The translations under genes were made by a program, and so were the position numbers. A stretch of 64,000 nt of DNA. It comes from JAPORK01 sp026710285. Its GTDB lineage: Bacteria; Pseudomonadota; Gammaproteobacteria; Pseudomonadales; Endozoicomonadaceae. A model generated the notes under the pieces. It was not told the DNA's origin. It saw nothing but the letters and a program-made list of their open reading frames with translations, and made no database searches. The first letter of the stretch is position 1. Every line of letters begins with the position of its first letter. The stretch spans positions 2,790,001 through 2,854,000 of the forward strand of contig OZ241746.1 of NCBI GenBank assembly GCA_965201045.1, in the 5' to 3' direction. Below are positions 35,390 to 43,890 of the stretch, piece after piece.

Positions 35390-38300
35390 TTAACTGAATT
35401 GAAATCTAGTAATAGAATAATAACGATACTCCGTTGTTGGCTTACCATTAAAAATTATTCTTTCAAGTCTGTCAAGGGGCATTATATCAAAATTCAGATT
35501 GGAATTTGCGTAAGTAGTATATGACATATAAAGATTATCAGTCAACTTACCTATTATTTGTGTGTGACCTAAAACCTGAACCCTGAGCAATTCACCAGGA
35601 TTTATCGGAATATTCCGCAGAGATATTGGTTGTATTTCAGAGAAGTGTTCAACAGTTAATTTTCCGTTGGATATTTTGCTGAACATGTAATATACCATTT
35701 CAAAATAATCACGTGAACGCATTATTTTTAACTTAAGATCTGAAGTTATCATGAAACTTGTTTTAACCCGAAAAAAAATCTCGAACTCTTCAAGGTCAAT
35801 AGGATTTTTCAATATCTTGGCCATGATCAGCATAGCCATTGAATCACACACCAACAGACCTGTGTATAACTTGAACATATCATGAAGCTGATCAAAAGTA
35901 TTAATGTACAAATAAGGTTTTCCCATAACTACCTTGATTAAATGAGGGAATGAATTGCAAATAAGTTTTCCAATACTGAATAAACCGAATCTATTCGCAG
36001 AACCGGCTCCGAAACTCACGGTCAAATCGGCTTCAGGAATACCGATTGCAGCAAAACTTGAGACATTTACAAGTTCCTGATCAGTGGAAAATAACGCTTC
36101 TTTCTCTCCAGATAAGTATAATCCTATATCAAAAGCAGCGGTGGCAGCTATGCTAATTGCTTCCACAACACCTATCACAGAAGCGGCAATATTTAATCCT
36201 TTATTGGCAGGTATGGCTGCAGCTACTACAGGTACACTGCCTGCTGCGGTTGCTCCCGCCATTACAGCAGTTGTCAATAGTGTACCTCCATAGGTCTCAG
36301 CTGCTTCACCTAATGTGGCAACAGTGAGCGCAGAGGTGATAACAGCGCCTAAAATATTTGCCCATTTTTTGTGCAGCGCACCCAATCCAAAGGAGCCGAT
36401 ATAATTAGCCCACTTTAAAGTAGATCCAAGCCACCTGGGCATATTACCACTTGGATCACTGTTCATTATCGGGTTGTTACTACCAAATCCATAACCACCT
36501 CCTGCCGGATCTTCACTGACAAAGTAACGCTGCTGTGGATTATACGTCCGGTGACCTGCTCCTAAAAATTGCCATCCGGTAGCAGGATCAGTACGCTCTC
36601 CATCAAAACCAAAAAGTGTTTGCTGATAAGCGGGCAGTAAATTTTTATTAGCATGCCAGCGCATTCCATAAGGACTGTATGTATTACGCTGACTTAGTTG
36701 ATATTGATGACTTCCCGGAGCTTGTGTCAATACACCAACCACATCACCTTTATAGTTACTTTCATTATACTGATGAATAAGCCCATCAATGGTTTTGACA
36801 GCGCCATGATAACCGATAGTATGTGATATACCTTCTGCAGTACTTATTTGTTCATTAATTAACTTTTTACTTCTGTAAAAAAGATAATGAATACCTAAAC
36901 GACTTTTCTCATATACTTTTCTTCCGTTACTATCATAATTATAATCACTCTGCTCTCCATTAGGTTTAAGTACCTGAATTATCTGATTAAAAGCATTATA
37001 GGAAATATGACTACCTTCTCCGTCCGTTGTCATATTACCCATAACATCATACCTGAAATTATGTGTTGACTCAGACTGATGATCCCACCCTATACTAATA
37101 CGTTGCAGGCGTAAAGGTACAGAAGGATCGGTATAATCATAGTGAACTGTTTTTTGGAGACTTTGATGTTGTAAACTGCTTTGTAATGATTCATGTATCT
37201 GCGCAATACGGTTAAGTGGTGTAAAAGAATAATCCTGCCGGATAATAATCGGCGCTTTTTGTAAGCTGGTTCCTGAAAAATCAGTATCTCTAGGACAAAG
37301 CGGCAATCCGGAAGAGCCATCGCAGGTCATTGTGATCAGATTATTCAATGCATCATATTTATAGTTAAGAGTGGCTTTTTGATTATTGGTTGCCTGATAA
37401 ATTTTTTGTGTAATATTATTATTTGCGTCATAAGTGAATGACCAGGAAGATAACAGTTTGTTGTTAAGTTCATCACTTACATTGTTTGCATGACCAAAAG
37501 AATCATAGTTAATTTTTCTCTGCATACCACTGCCATAATAAACAGCAAGAATACGAGAGAAGTCATCATAATCAAATGTAGAGAGTACAACTGGCTTTTT
37601 ATGATCATGTTGATAATCTACTTCAGTTATCCGTCCTAATGCATCATAAATATTTTGTGTTTGATTAGCATCAATGTCAGTAACACTGATAACCCATCTA
37701 TTTTTATCATACCTCCACTGCATTTTATAGTTTCTGTGATTATTCATTCCAAGATGTTGAAGATACAACAGAAGACCATCATCACTATAAGTAAAGAGTG
37801 TTTTTCCTGTATTGTCTGTTTGTGCTGTAACCCTTAAAGTCAAAGGATCATAATTTATTTCTTTTTGAGTTTTTCCATCAAGCTGTTCGCTAACAGGTAA
37901 CCAAATTTGGTTATATTGCAATGCAATTATATGACCGTTTGGTGTCATGGTAGTAGCTAGCTTTCCCTCTTTGTTATAGGTAAACTTAGTGGGAAGACCA
38001 TCTTCTCCAGCATGCCATAACAATTCACCTGCCGCATTATATTCAGCAGATGATAATAGATAATTTCTACCAGAGACAGGCTGTGCCCAATGCTGAATTA
38101 TATGTCCGTTCAAATCGTAAACATTATGTATTTTATCTCCTTTGGGATCAGTAATATTAATAACCCTTCCCATTGAGTCATATTCTTTTTTTACAATATG
38201 CCCTAAAGGGTCGGTTTTAGTTATTACACGACCAAAACCATCATAAGTAGTTGTAGAAACTTTAATATCTGCTGAATGGATTCTTTTGCCGGAGATGTGA

Positions 38301-40831
38301 CATAATTGTTCAGGAAAGAGTACAGTTTCATTATTTCCTGGAAATAACAGCTGTTCAGTTGGTTTATAAAGTATATTGGCATGAGTTACAGAAATAGCAG
38401 AATGCCTGCCATTAGCACTTTGCTGGTAACTGATGGCACAGCGCTGTGAATCATCATACAGGTTGATATTTGTTCTTCCGTCTGGTAAATGTACACGGAG
38501 ACTTCTACCTGAATCATCATACTCTTGTGTTGTTGTTAATGTTTCTGTTTTACCTAACGGAGAAATAATATAAGCAGATTTGGCTGCTACACGACCATAG
38601 TTGTCATAAACAGTTTTGCTAACAGGAATCCAGTGGTTAGCAATCGCTTTTCCATCATCTGATAAAGCTTCACGGAACTGCATCAATGGTCTTCCTACTC
38701 CGTCAAAAATAGCTTTACTTTGCAATCCATTAGCAGCTGTGGTTACCAATTGATTATGATTTGGAGAAACCGTATATTGATAATAAGTCTTTGCAGCAAA
38801 AGGTGTCCCGATATTCAAATCTTTTTCAACCATCCTGTCCCACAAATCATAGTGATAGTGGATAGTATTTTTACCTGAAGCATCCGTCTGTTGTAATACA
38901 TGATTAGTGAATAAGCTTCTGGTGACAAATGCAGAAAACCGTTTTTTGCCTGCATCTAATTCAGTCACACTGTATGTTATCTTGCTGCGACTGTCTGCAT
39001 TCATTTTATAATAATAATCATGGATAATTTCATGGAGTTTGGATGATTTGTGAGCCTTATCTGTTAGTATTGTCTGTTTCAATAATCCGTAGGTAAGACT
39101 GTTATCTGCATCCTGATAATAATGACGGGTTGTTGTAACTTCCTGTGCTCCCGATTGCGTTGTTTGATGATCCAGCACTAAAATATAACCATCCCCTTTT
39201 CGGTTGGGTAGTTTGCGATAGTAATTAAGGCTAATAACCGGTTTAAGTTGAGTTGATCCGACACTGGCAGGCCAGGAAGTGACAGATTTTTTTAGTGAGC
39301 CTAAATTCCAGCCATCAGGTTCGGCAGGACACTGTGTATCTCCTTTGAGTGAGCAATAATCGATTTTACTTAAACGACCATAAGCATCTTTATGAGAAAT
39401 CATTCTTCCTAGCTTATCATAACTGTAAGTTTCAGTGGAGGTTGCCGGTATATTTGAATTCTCACTCCAAACACTTTTAATAATTTTTAATGGCTGACTA
39501 TAAGTCAGTGGTAACTCTTCAAAAGAAGAGTGAGCACAACCATTAGGTTCATCTGCACGACAGAAAAAAGTTTGTACTTCTGATAAACGATGACCGGTAC
39601 GATCACTGATTCTTTGATCATCAATGAGTAAGTGATATTTATCGTAGTTGCGAACTTCACGAAAGATCCCGTTATCTTCTTCTGTCTTATAGGTATAACT
39701 AATTGGTGCTTCAAACAAAATATCTCTTTTTTCAGAAGCAGTTGTTGCCAGTTGAGAATTAAAACCTAAGTAATCATGTTCATTGCTGTTGGTTTTACTA
39801 TATTTATATGTTTCCTGCATAACAGGTTGATCTGCACCCGGATCAATGCCTTTACTGGTAATAACACAAAGTGCATGAGCTGAAAGTTTTTCTACTCCGC
39901 TTATTTTCATTGCATCAGTACAATTATAAGTAAAGGTTTGTGTTAATCCTGTAGGATAATTTGTTTTAGTAAGCAGATGACCCATATAAGTGAAATTTAA
40001 ACCATAACCGTTATGACGCTGTTTTAAAGGTAATATAACCTTACGTAATTCACTGTTTTCTGTATTGAGTAGTACTGAAATTGGCTGTCCTTCACTGCCT
40101 CTGCTAATCACTTCTATATAGCCTTTTTCATATGACAGTGTAATTTTGTGTCCCTTATCATCACTGACAGACTGCAACCGATGAGTTCCTTGCTGATAAT
40201 CAAAATGTACCTGCCAGCCATCCTGTTGTTCTAGCATTGTTTCATAACCCTGATGGTCTAAGGTTTCCCGTAAACCATTGGCGTAAGTAATAGTGAAATG
40301 TTTTTCTTTTGTACCATCAATATGAATATCACGCATTTTATGGTATAAAGGATACCACTGACCATTATTTTTTTCTTGCAGATAAAAGTTTTGACCTATA
40401 GAGGTTACCAGGTTATTGGTTGCTGGATTAAAGTGGGTCAAATTCCAACTCCATCCTGTTCCCAGTCCGTCAGCATTGGTACTGGCGTTGCTACTATAGT
40501 TAACTTCCAGATCGATGTTTGGACCATGTCCCAGGTTACTGAGTAAACTACCCGCTTTAACGTGTACACTTAAAATGCCGGTTCCAGGATCAATTTGTGC
40601 TCCCCAAGCACCTTTGAAGTTAAAAGCATTTGACCATGGACTACCTTCGGATGATTCTGTTGCAGATAAGGCCACCTGATGACCAGGTAATTTTTTTTTA
40701 TGATTATTTTTATGTGAAGGAAACAGAGCAGATGAACAGATAGCATTCGACGTATAAAAAATAAGTAATATGGAAAATAATTTTATAATATTTTTTAATA
40801 TTAACTTCTGTTTAAGTAATTGAAATTTCAT
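35390..40831 (-). CDS. Giant secreted YD-repeat (Rhs-like) protein, array member 5
   Basis: An 1813-aa paralogue at the upstream end of the five-gene array, so the first transcribed if they share a transcript. Signal peptide, nine-A tract, N-terminal domain and YD repeats match members 1-3. The hydrophobic region has a local difference (LGEAAETYGGTLLTTAVMAG). The tail carries LYINTFDQLHDMFKLYT, LVCDSMAMLIMAK (Cys near 1661) and VLGHTQIIGKLTDNLYMSY (His near 1756); it is the intact version of the orphan tail in spacers A-C. Upstream (40832 on) lies decayed DNA rather than a further unit. Confidence 0.85.
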   Translation of the reverse strand: MKFQLLKQKLILKNIIKLFSILLIFYTSNAICSSALFPSHKNNHKKKLPGHQVALSATESSEGSPWSNAFNFKGAWGAQIDPGTGILSVHVKAGSLLSNLGHGPNIDLEVNYSSNASTNADGLGTGWSWNLTHFNPATNNLVTSIGQNFYLQEKNNGQWYPLYHKMRDIHIDGTKEKHFTITYANGLRETLDHQGYETMLEQQDGWQVHFDYQQGTHRLQSVSDDKGHKITLSYEKGYIEVISRGSEGQPISVLLNTENSELRKVILPLKQRHNGYGLNFTYMGHLLTKTNYPTGLTQTFTYNCTDAMKISGVEKLSAHALCVITSKGIDPGADQPVMQETYKYSKTNSNEHDYLGFNSQLATTASEKRDILFEAPISYTYKTEEDNGIFREVRNYDKYHLLIDDQRISDRTGHRLSEVQTFFCRADEPNGCAHSSFEELPLTYSQPLKIIKSVWSENSNIPATSTETYSYDKLGRMISHKDAYGRLSKIDYCSLKGDTQCPAEPDGWNLGSLKKSVTSWPASVGSTQLKPVISLNYYRKLPNRKGDGYILVLDHQTTQSGAQEVTTTRHYYQDADNSLTYGLLKQTILTDKAHKSSKLHEIIHDYYYKMNADSRSKITYSVTELDAGKKRFSAFVTRSLFTNHVLQQTDASGKNTIHYHYDLWDRMVEKDLNIGTPFAAKTYYQYTVSPNHNQLVTTAANGLQSKAIFDGVGRPLMQFREALSDDGKAIANHWIPVSKTVYDNYGRVAAKSAYIISPLGKTETLTTTQEYDDSGRSLRVHLPDGRTNINLYDDSQRCAISYQQSANGRHSAISVTHANILYKPTEQLLFPGNNETVLFPEQLCHISGKRIHSADIKVSTTTYDGFGRVITKTDPLGHIVKKEYDSMGRVINITDPKGDKIHNVYDLNGHIIQHWAQPVSGRNYLLSSAEYNAAGELLWHAGEDGLPTKFTYNKEGKLATTMTPNGHIIALQYNQIWLPVSEQLDGKTQKEINYDPLTLRVTAQTDNTGKTLFTYSDDGLLLYLQHLGMNNHRNYKMQWRYDKNRWVISVTDIDANQTQNIYDALGRITEVDYQHDHKKPVVLSTFDYDDFSRILAVYYGSGMQRKINYDSFGHANNVSDELNNKLLSSWSFTYDANNNITQKIYQATNNQKATLNYKYDALNNLITMTCDGSSGLPLCPRDTDFSGTSLQKAPIIIRQDYSFTPLNRIAQIHESLQSSLQHQSLQKTVHYDYTDPSVPLRLQRISIGWDHQSESTHNFRYDVMGNMTTDGEGSHISYNAFNQIIQVLKPNGEQSDYNYDSNGRKVYEKSRLGIHYLFYRSKKLINEQISTAEGISHTIGYHGAVKTIDGLIHQYNESNYKGDVVGVLTQAPGSHQYQLSQRNTYSPYGMRWHANKNLLPAYQQTLFGFDGERTDPATGWQFLGAGHRTYNPQQRYFVSEDPAGGGYGFGSNNPIMNSDPSGNMPRWLGSTLKWANYIGSFGLGALHKKWANILGAVITSALTVATLGEAAETYGGTLLTTAVMAGATAAGSVPVVAAAIPANKGLNIAASVIGVVEAISIAATAAFDIGLYLSGEKEALFSTDQELVNVSSFAAIGIPEADLTVSFGAGSANRFGLFSIGKLICNSFPHLIKVVMGKPYLYINTFDQLHDMFKLYTGLLVCDSMAMLIMAKILKNPIDLEEFEIFFRVKTSFMITSDLKLKIMRSRDYFEMVYYMFSKISNGKLTVEHFSEIQPISLRNIPINPGELLRVQVLGHTQIIGKLTDNLYMSYTTYANSNLNFDIMPLDRLERIIFNGKPTTEYRYYSITRFQFS

Positions 40832-41324
40832 ATGGATACTATTTTTTTATTTTAAATGGTTATAAATTTATTGTTTACAAATTACAATTATTAATAATGC
40901 TCAGGATAGTTTTGAACATTAATTGTCTTGTAGTTAACAGGGTGCTTATAAACGTCCATGAGTTTTTATATTGTACGTATAAATCTTATTCTTGGAAAAT
41001 TTTTTCATAAGGTACTGATTGAATTTGCGGTATTTCCAGCTTGCTATGAACATAACAGTTTTGTTGCCTGTTTATTTTTATATCTCTACAGATTATATCC
41101 ATTACAGATTATATCCATGGATTTTTTTAGTTAAAACTGTCCTGAGTATTGATTATCATAAATTTTGGAATATCATATTGTAACCTGATTGGCAGATTTT
41201 AAGGTGCTACGTTATTAATATTAAAAGATGGTACAGGATTAATATCCATTGTCAGGCATGTTATGATGCGATCATAATATAATTAAATGCTAATATATTT
41301 AATTCAATAAATAAATCTCATTCT

Positions 41325-41412
41325 GAATAAGATCATTAATGGTTTTTGACAACGTTTTGATGAATTTGTTCATCAATTAAATGCTGATATCTGTAAAAAA
41401 AGAATAGCAAAC
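41325..41412 (-). pseudogene. Stray rhs-like gene scrap
   Basis: About 85 bp (ATTAATGGTTTTTGACA, TTTGTTCATCAATTAA, CTGTAAAAAAAGA) matches, with a small internal deletion, the segment of array member 5 at about 36785-36895 that encodes IGYHGAVKTIDG and the preceding residues. It is a relic of a lost array unit upstream of the present one. Confidence 0.6.
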
Positions 41413-41762
41413 TGATGGATAATATTTTTTATCCTGAGCGGACACAACAAAATGGATACCACCTATTATAGTGTTTAAGTCGTTTAATATGAATATTGAT
41501 AAATAACTGGAGTCCATATAATAAATACCATTTTTACCACCTGATTTCTAGGGTAGAAATGCTGTTAATGGTAAGAAAAAAATTACGATTTAATAATTCC
41601 ACAAAGCGTTGATAGCTGTGAAGTTTAAAAAAATATTTTTTTCAATATGTGGTGACAAAATTACAATAAAAAGATTTGAAGTTACGATATCCTATCATTT
41701 GCAATAAAATTTGGACAGTCATAATTTTACCCTGCACGCCGTAAAGCCTCGCACTTCGGGAC

Positions 41763-41999
41763 CTGTCTCTTAGTCACATTTTTTAAGTGCCGATTTTTAT
41801 TCTGGCAGGTTGCCTGTTACTGAATATACCAGTCTTTTTGGCATAAACCCGTGGGCTGAGCTTGTCGAAGCCCAGAGGTAAAAAGCAGCCGGGCTTCGAC
41901 AAGCTCAGCCCACGGTGCGTTCAGTAAAGGTCGATATATTCAGCAGAAAATAAAACTATGAATGAAAATCAGAACTTAAAAAATGTGATTAAGAGACAG
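41763..41999. mobile_element. MITE-like element with CTGTCTCTTA ends, copy A
   Basis: A 237-bp element bounded by CTGTCTCTTAGTCACATTTT and its imperfect inverted copy AAAATGTGATTAAGAGACAG. The ends resemble those of IS50-type (IS4 group) transposons, which begin CTGTCTCTTATACACA. Its centre is the long palindrome GGGCTGAGCTTGTCGAAGCC / GGCTTCGACAAGCTCAGCCC. It encodes no protein. Copy B lies inverted at 54502-54712. No clear target duplication is seen. Confidence 0.8.
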
Positions 42000-42265
42000 T
42001 CTTTAGGGAGGGAGGATTTCAATCAAAGATAAACCGTAAGCTGGACCACGCTTTTTTTTAAATTGGTAAGTGAGATCTTTGTTATCTTGTTCAAACTTGA
42101 TGCAAAAATCGTCAATTTCATAAAAAATACTTATTAATTGATATTCTGATATTATATTGTTTTATGTTTATATTTTAAAAATGAATATTATACCAGTATA
42201 AATTGACCTTATTTCAATTAAATAAAACTCCGAACTAGTGCTTCTGAGCGCTTATACCGGACCCC

Positions 42266-42994
42266 TTATATTCGCAAAGGTTTTCCATAAGTCCATTTAA
42301 ATGGTTTTGCCATAGTCTTATTAAAAAAATCAACAAATTCATAAAGCCCGGATTTTAAGTTTTTTTTTGAAGTAAAACTATTTCTTTTCAGGTAACGCTT
42401 TACCAGAATGGAAAACCAGATTTCAATCTGATTGAGCCAGGATGCATGTTTTGGAGTATAGTAAAACACAATTTTATGTGTTGGATCACTCAGATAATCA
42501 GAACGACTCTGCATATTTTTTAGAATGCCAGACTTACCTTTTTCTCCCAACTCTTCTGCTGGCGTATTTTCTATTGATGCTACGATTTTTACAGCAGCTT
42601 CTGACATATGTGTATTCAAATTGTCTGCTATAATGTGCCAACCTGAAGCATTAGGATCACTCTCTAATAATTTATTCAGCCATTTTGCAAAATCTTGTTC
42701 AGTTCGGGTTTCGCTAACCAGTGGAATAATCTCACCTGTTACCACATTCATGCCAGCCAACAATGTTTGTGTTCCATGACGGATATATTCATAGTCTCGT
42801 CTGACTGTTTTTCCTGGTTTTATCGGTTTATCAGGTGTGGCTGGCTGACGTGCCTGTATGCCTGTTTTTTCATCAAAAGAAATTGTGTGTATACCTGCCT
42901 CAGCACGCTCTGGTGAAGTATGATAAGTTTCGCAAACATTAGCACATTTTCCCTTAAAGTTTTCATCCTTTGGTGTGTCTACCCAATACTTCAT
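42266..42994 (-). pseudogene. IS630-type transposase, catalytic C-terminal part
   Basis: A 242-aa frame with the DDE residues of the family: HTISFDEKTGIQA (first Asp), WHIIADNLNTH (second Asp) and HASWLNQIEIWFSIL (Glu), ending near the inverted repeat. It lacks the DNA-binding part, which is in the adjoining frame. It begins immediately after the stop of that frame and in ancestral reading would continue ...GGYSPDKMKYW. It is listed as a broken half because a single base shift separates the two; programmed frameshifting is used by some IS elements and cannot be excluded. Confidence 0.8.
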
Positions 42995-42998
42995 TTTA

Positions 42999-43463
42999 TC
43001 AGGACGAATATCCGCCTGATTTTAAAAAACGGCCTATCTGGCGTTGTGAAATATTTTCTACAATACCTTCTTTTATCACTGCTTTTGCCAGTGCATTTTG
43101 TGACCAGTGACTCAATATATATCCATAGTCTTTCGGATTTTTGCAGGCTAAAGCCATGATTTCGCAAACTTGTTCAGCTGTAAATTTAGGTGGATGACCC
43201 GGGCGGGGAGCATCTTTCAAACGTTCACAAACAGACAGTTCTTCTGCCTGACTAATCCAGCGTCTCCGCCAGAGCCTTACCATTGAACGGCTGCATCTTA
43301 GCTCTCTAACTGCAGCTTTGATACCTACACCTTTTGCTGCCAGCAAAATAATTTTTGCTCTTTCCACTAAAGACTGGGAGCTACTGCGTTTTCTAATGAT
43401 TAAATTAAGTTCATTACACTGTTCTTCTGTAAGAGTAATGTCTTGTGCCTGTTCTGAATACAT
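42999..43463 (-). pseudogene. IS630-type transposase, N-terminal DNA-binding part
   Basis: A 154-aa frame with a helix-turn-helix (GIKAAVRELRCSRSMVRLWRR, about 50-70) and a following winged segment with GHPPKFT, typical of the N-terminal half of IS630 transposases. It stops at KSGGYSS, one base out of frame with the catalytic half. The site TCGTCCTGATAAAATG would need a +1 slip (or carries a one-base mutation) to produce the full protein. No classical A6G slippery heptamer is present at the junction, which favours inactivation. Confidence 0.8.
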
Positions 43464-43740
43464 CCTTGTTTTCCTTAATTTTATTTTCTATTTGGTAAAG
43501 TGTTAGGAAAACATATTTTAAAAGGGTTGTAAATCATAGCTTAGAAGCACTAGGGTATTATTCAGATAAAGAGTATGATCTTGCCCTGATGAGAAGGCAC
43601 TATTTGCTTATATGATTAATTTTGTGGTTTAATACCAGTAAACATAATTATTTCATTTTCTTTGCAGACCTTCCCTCGTTATTTTGTTCATGAATAAATC
43701 CATAACAATGCTTGTTTATTTTTTTGGGTTTGTATTCAGC

Positions 43741-43877
43741 AATACTTCGGACAGTTTTTAAAAATATACGATGGGTTAAACTGTAAGCTATTGATTTTTA
43801 AAGATATTTTTTACAATGAGGTGAAAGATAAATCCTTTTAAAATCAATAACTTACAAAAACTGTCTGAAGTGTTATT
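43741..43877. mobile_element. MITE-like element, ACTTCGGACAGTTTTT family, copy 2
   Basis: A 137-bp copy with ends AATACTTCGGACAGTTTTTA and AAAAACTGTCTGAAGTGTTA, aligning along its whole length with the copy at 5268-5403. It stops about 14 bp before the start codon of the propeller-repeat gene, so that gene's leader and perhaps its promoter lie in or beyond the element. Confidence 0.85.
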
Positions 43878-43890
43878 CAGGAGAACAGCA

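Larger units (their letters stand above)
40832..42234. other. 1.4-kb decayed intergenic region
   Basis: No intact gene. Recognisable pieces are an rhs-like scrap at about 41325-41412 and a MITE at 41763-41999. A possible 25-bp match to the IS701-like transposase tail lies near 41187-41213 (GATTGGCAGATTTTAAGGTG against 51291 on). The rest is AT-rich and shows nothing I can name. Confidence 0.55.
42235..43553 (-). mobile_element. IS630-family insertion sequence with split transposase
   Basis: The ends CTAGTGCTTCTGAGCGC (left) and GCTTAGAAGCACTAG (right) are inverted repeats, each containing the TA dinucleotide within a CTAG that IS630/Tc1-mariner elements duplicate on insertion. Between them are the two frames of an IS630-type transposase. 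Flanks rejoin to AACTCCGAAC-TA-GGGT, which looks like the end of the MITE family seen at 7532-7763, so it landed inside another element. Confidence 0.85.
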
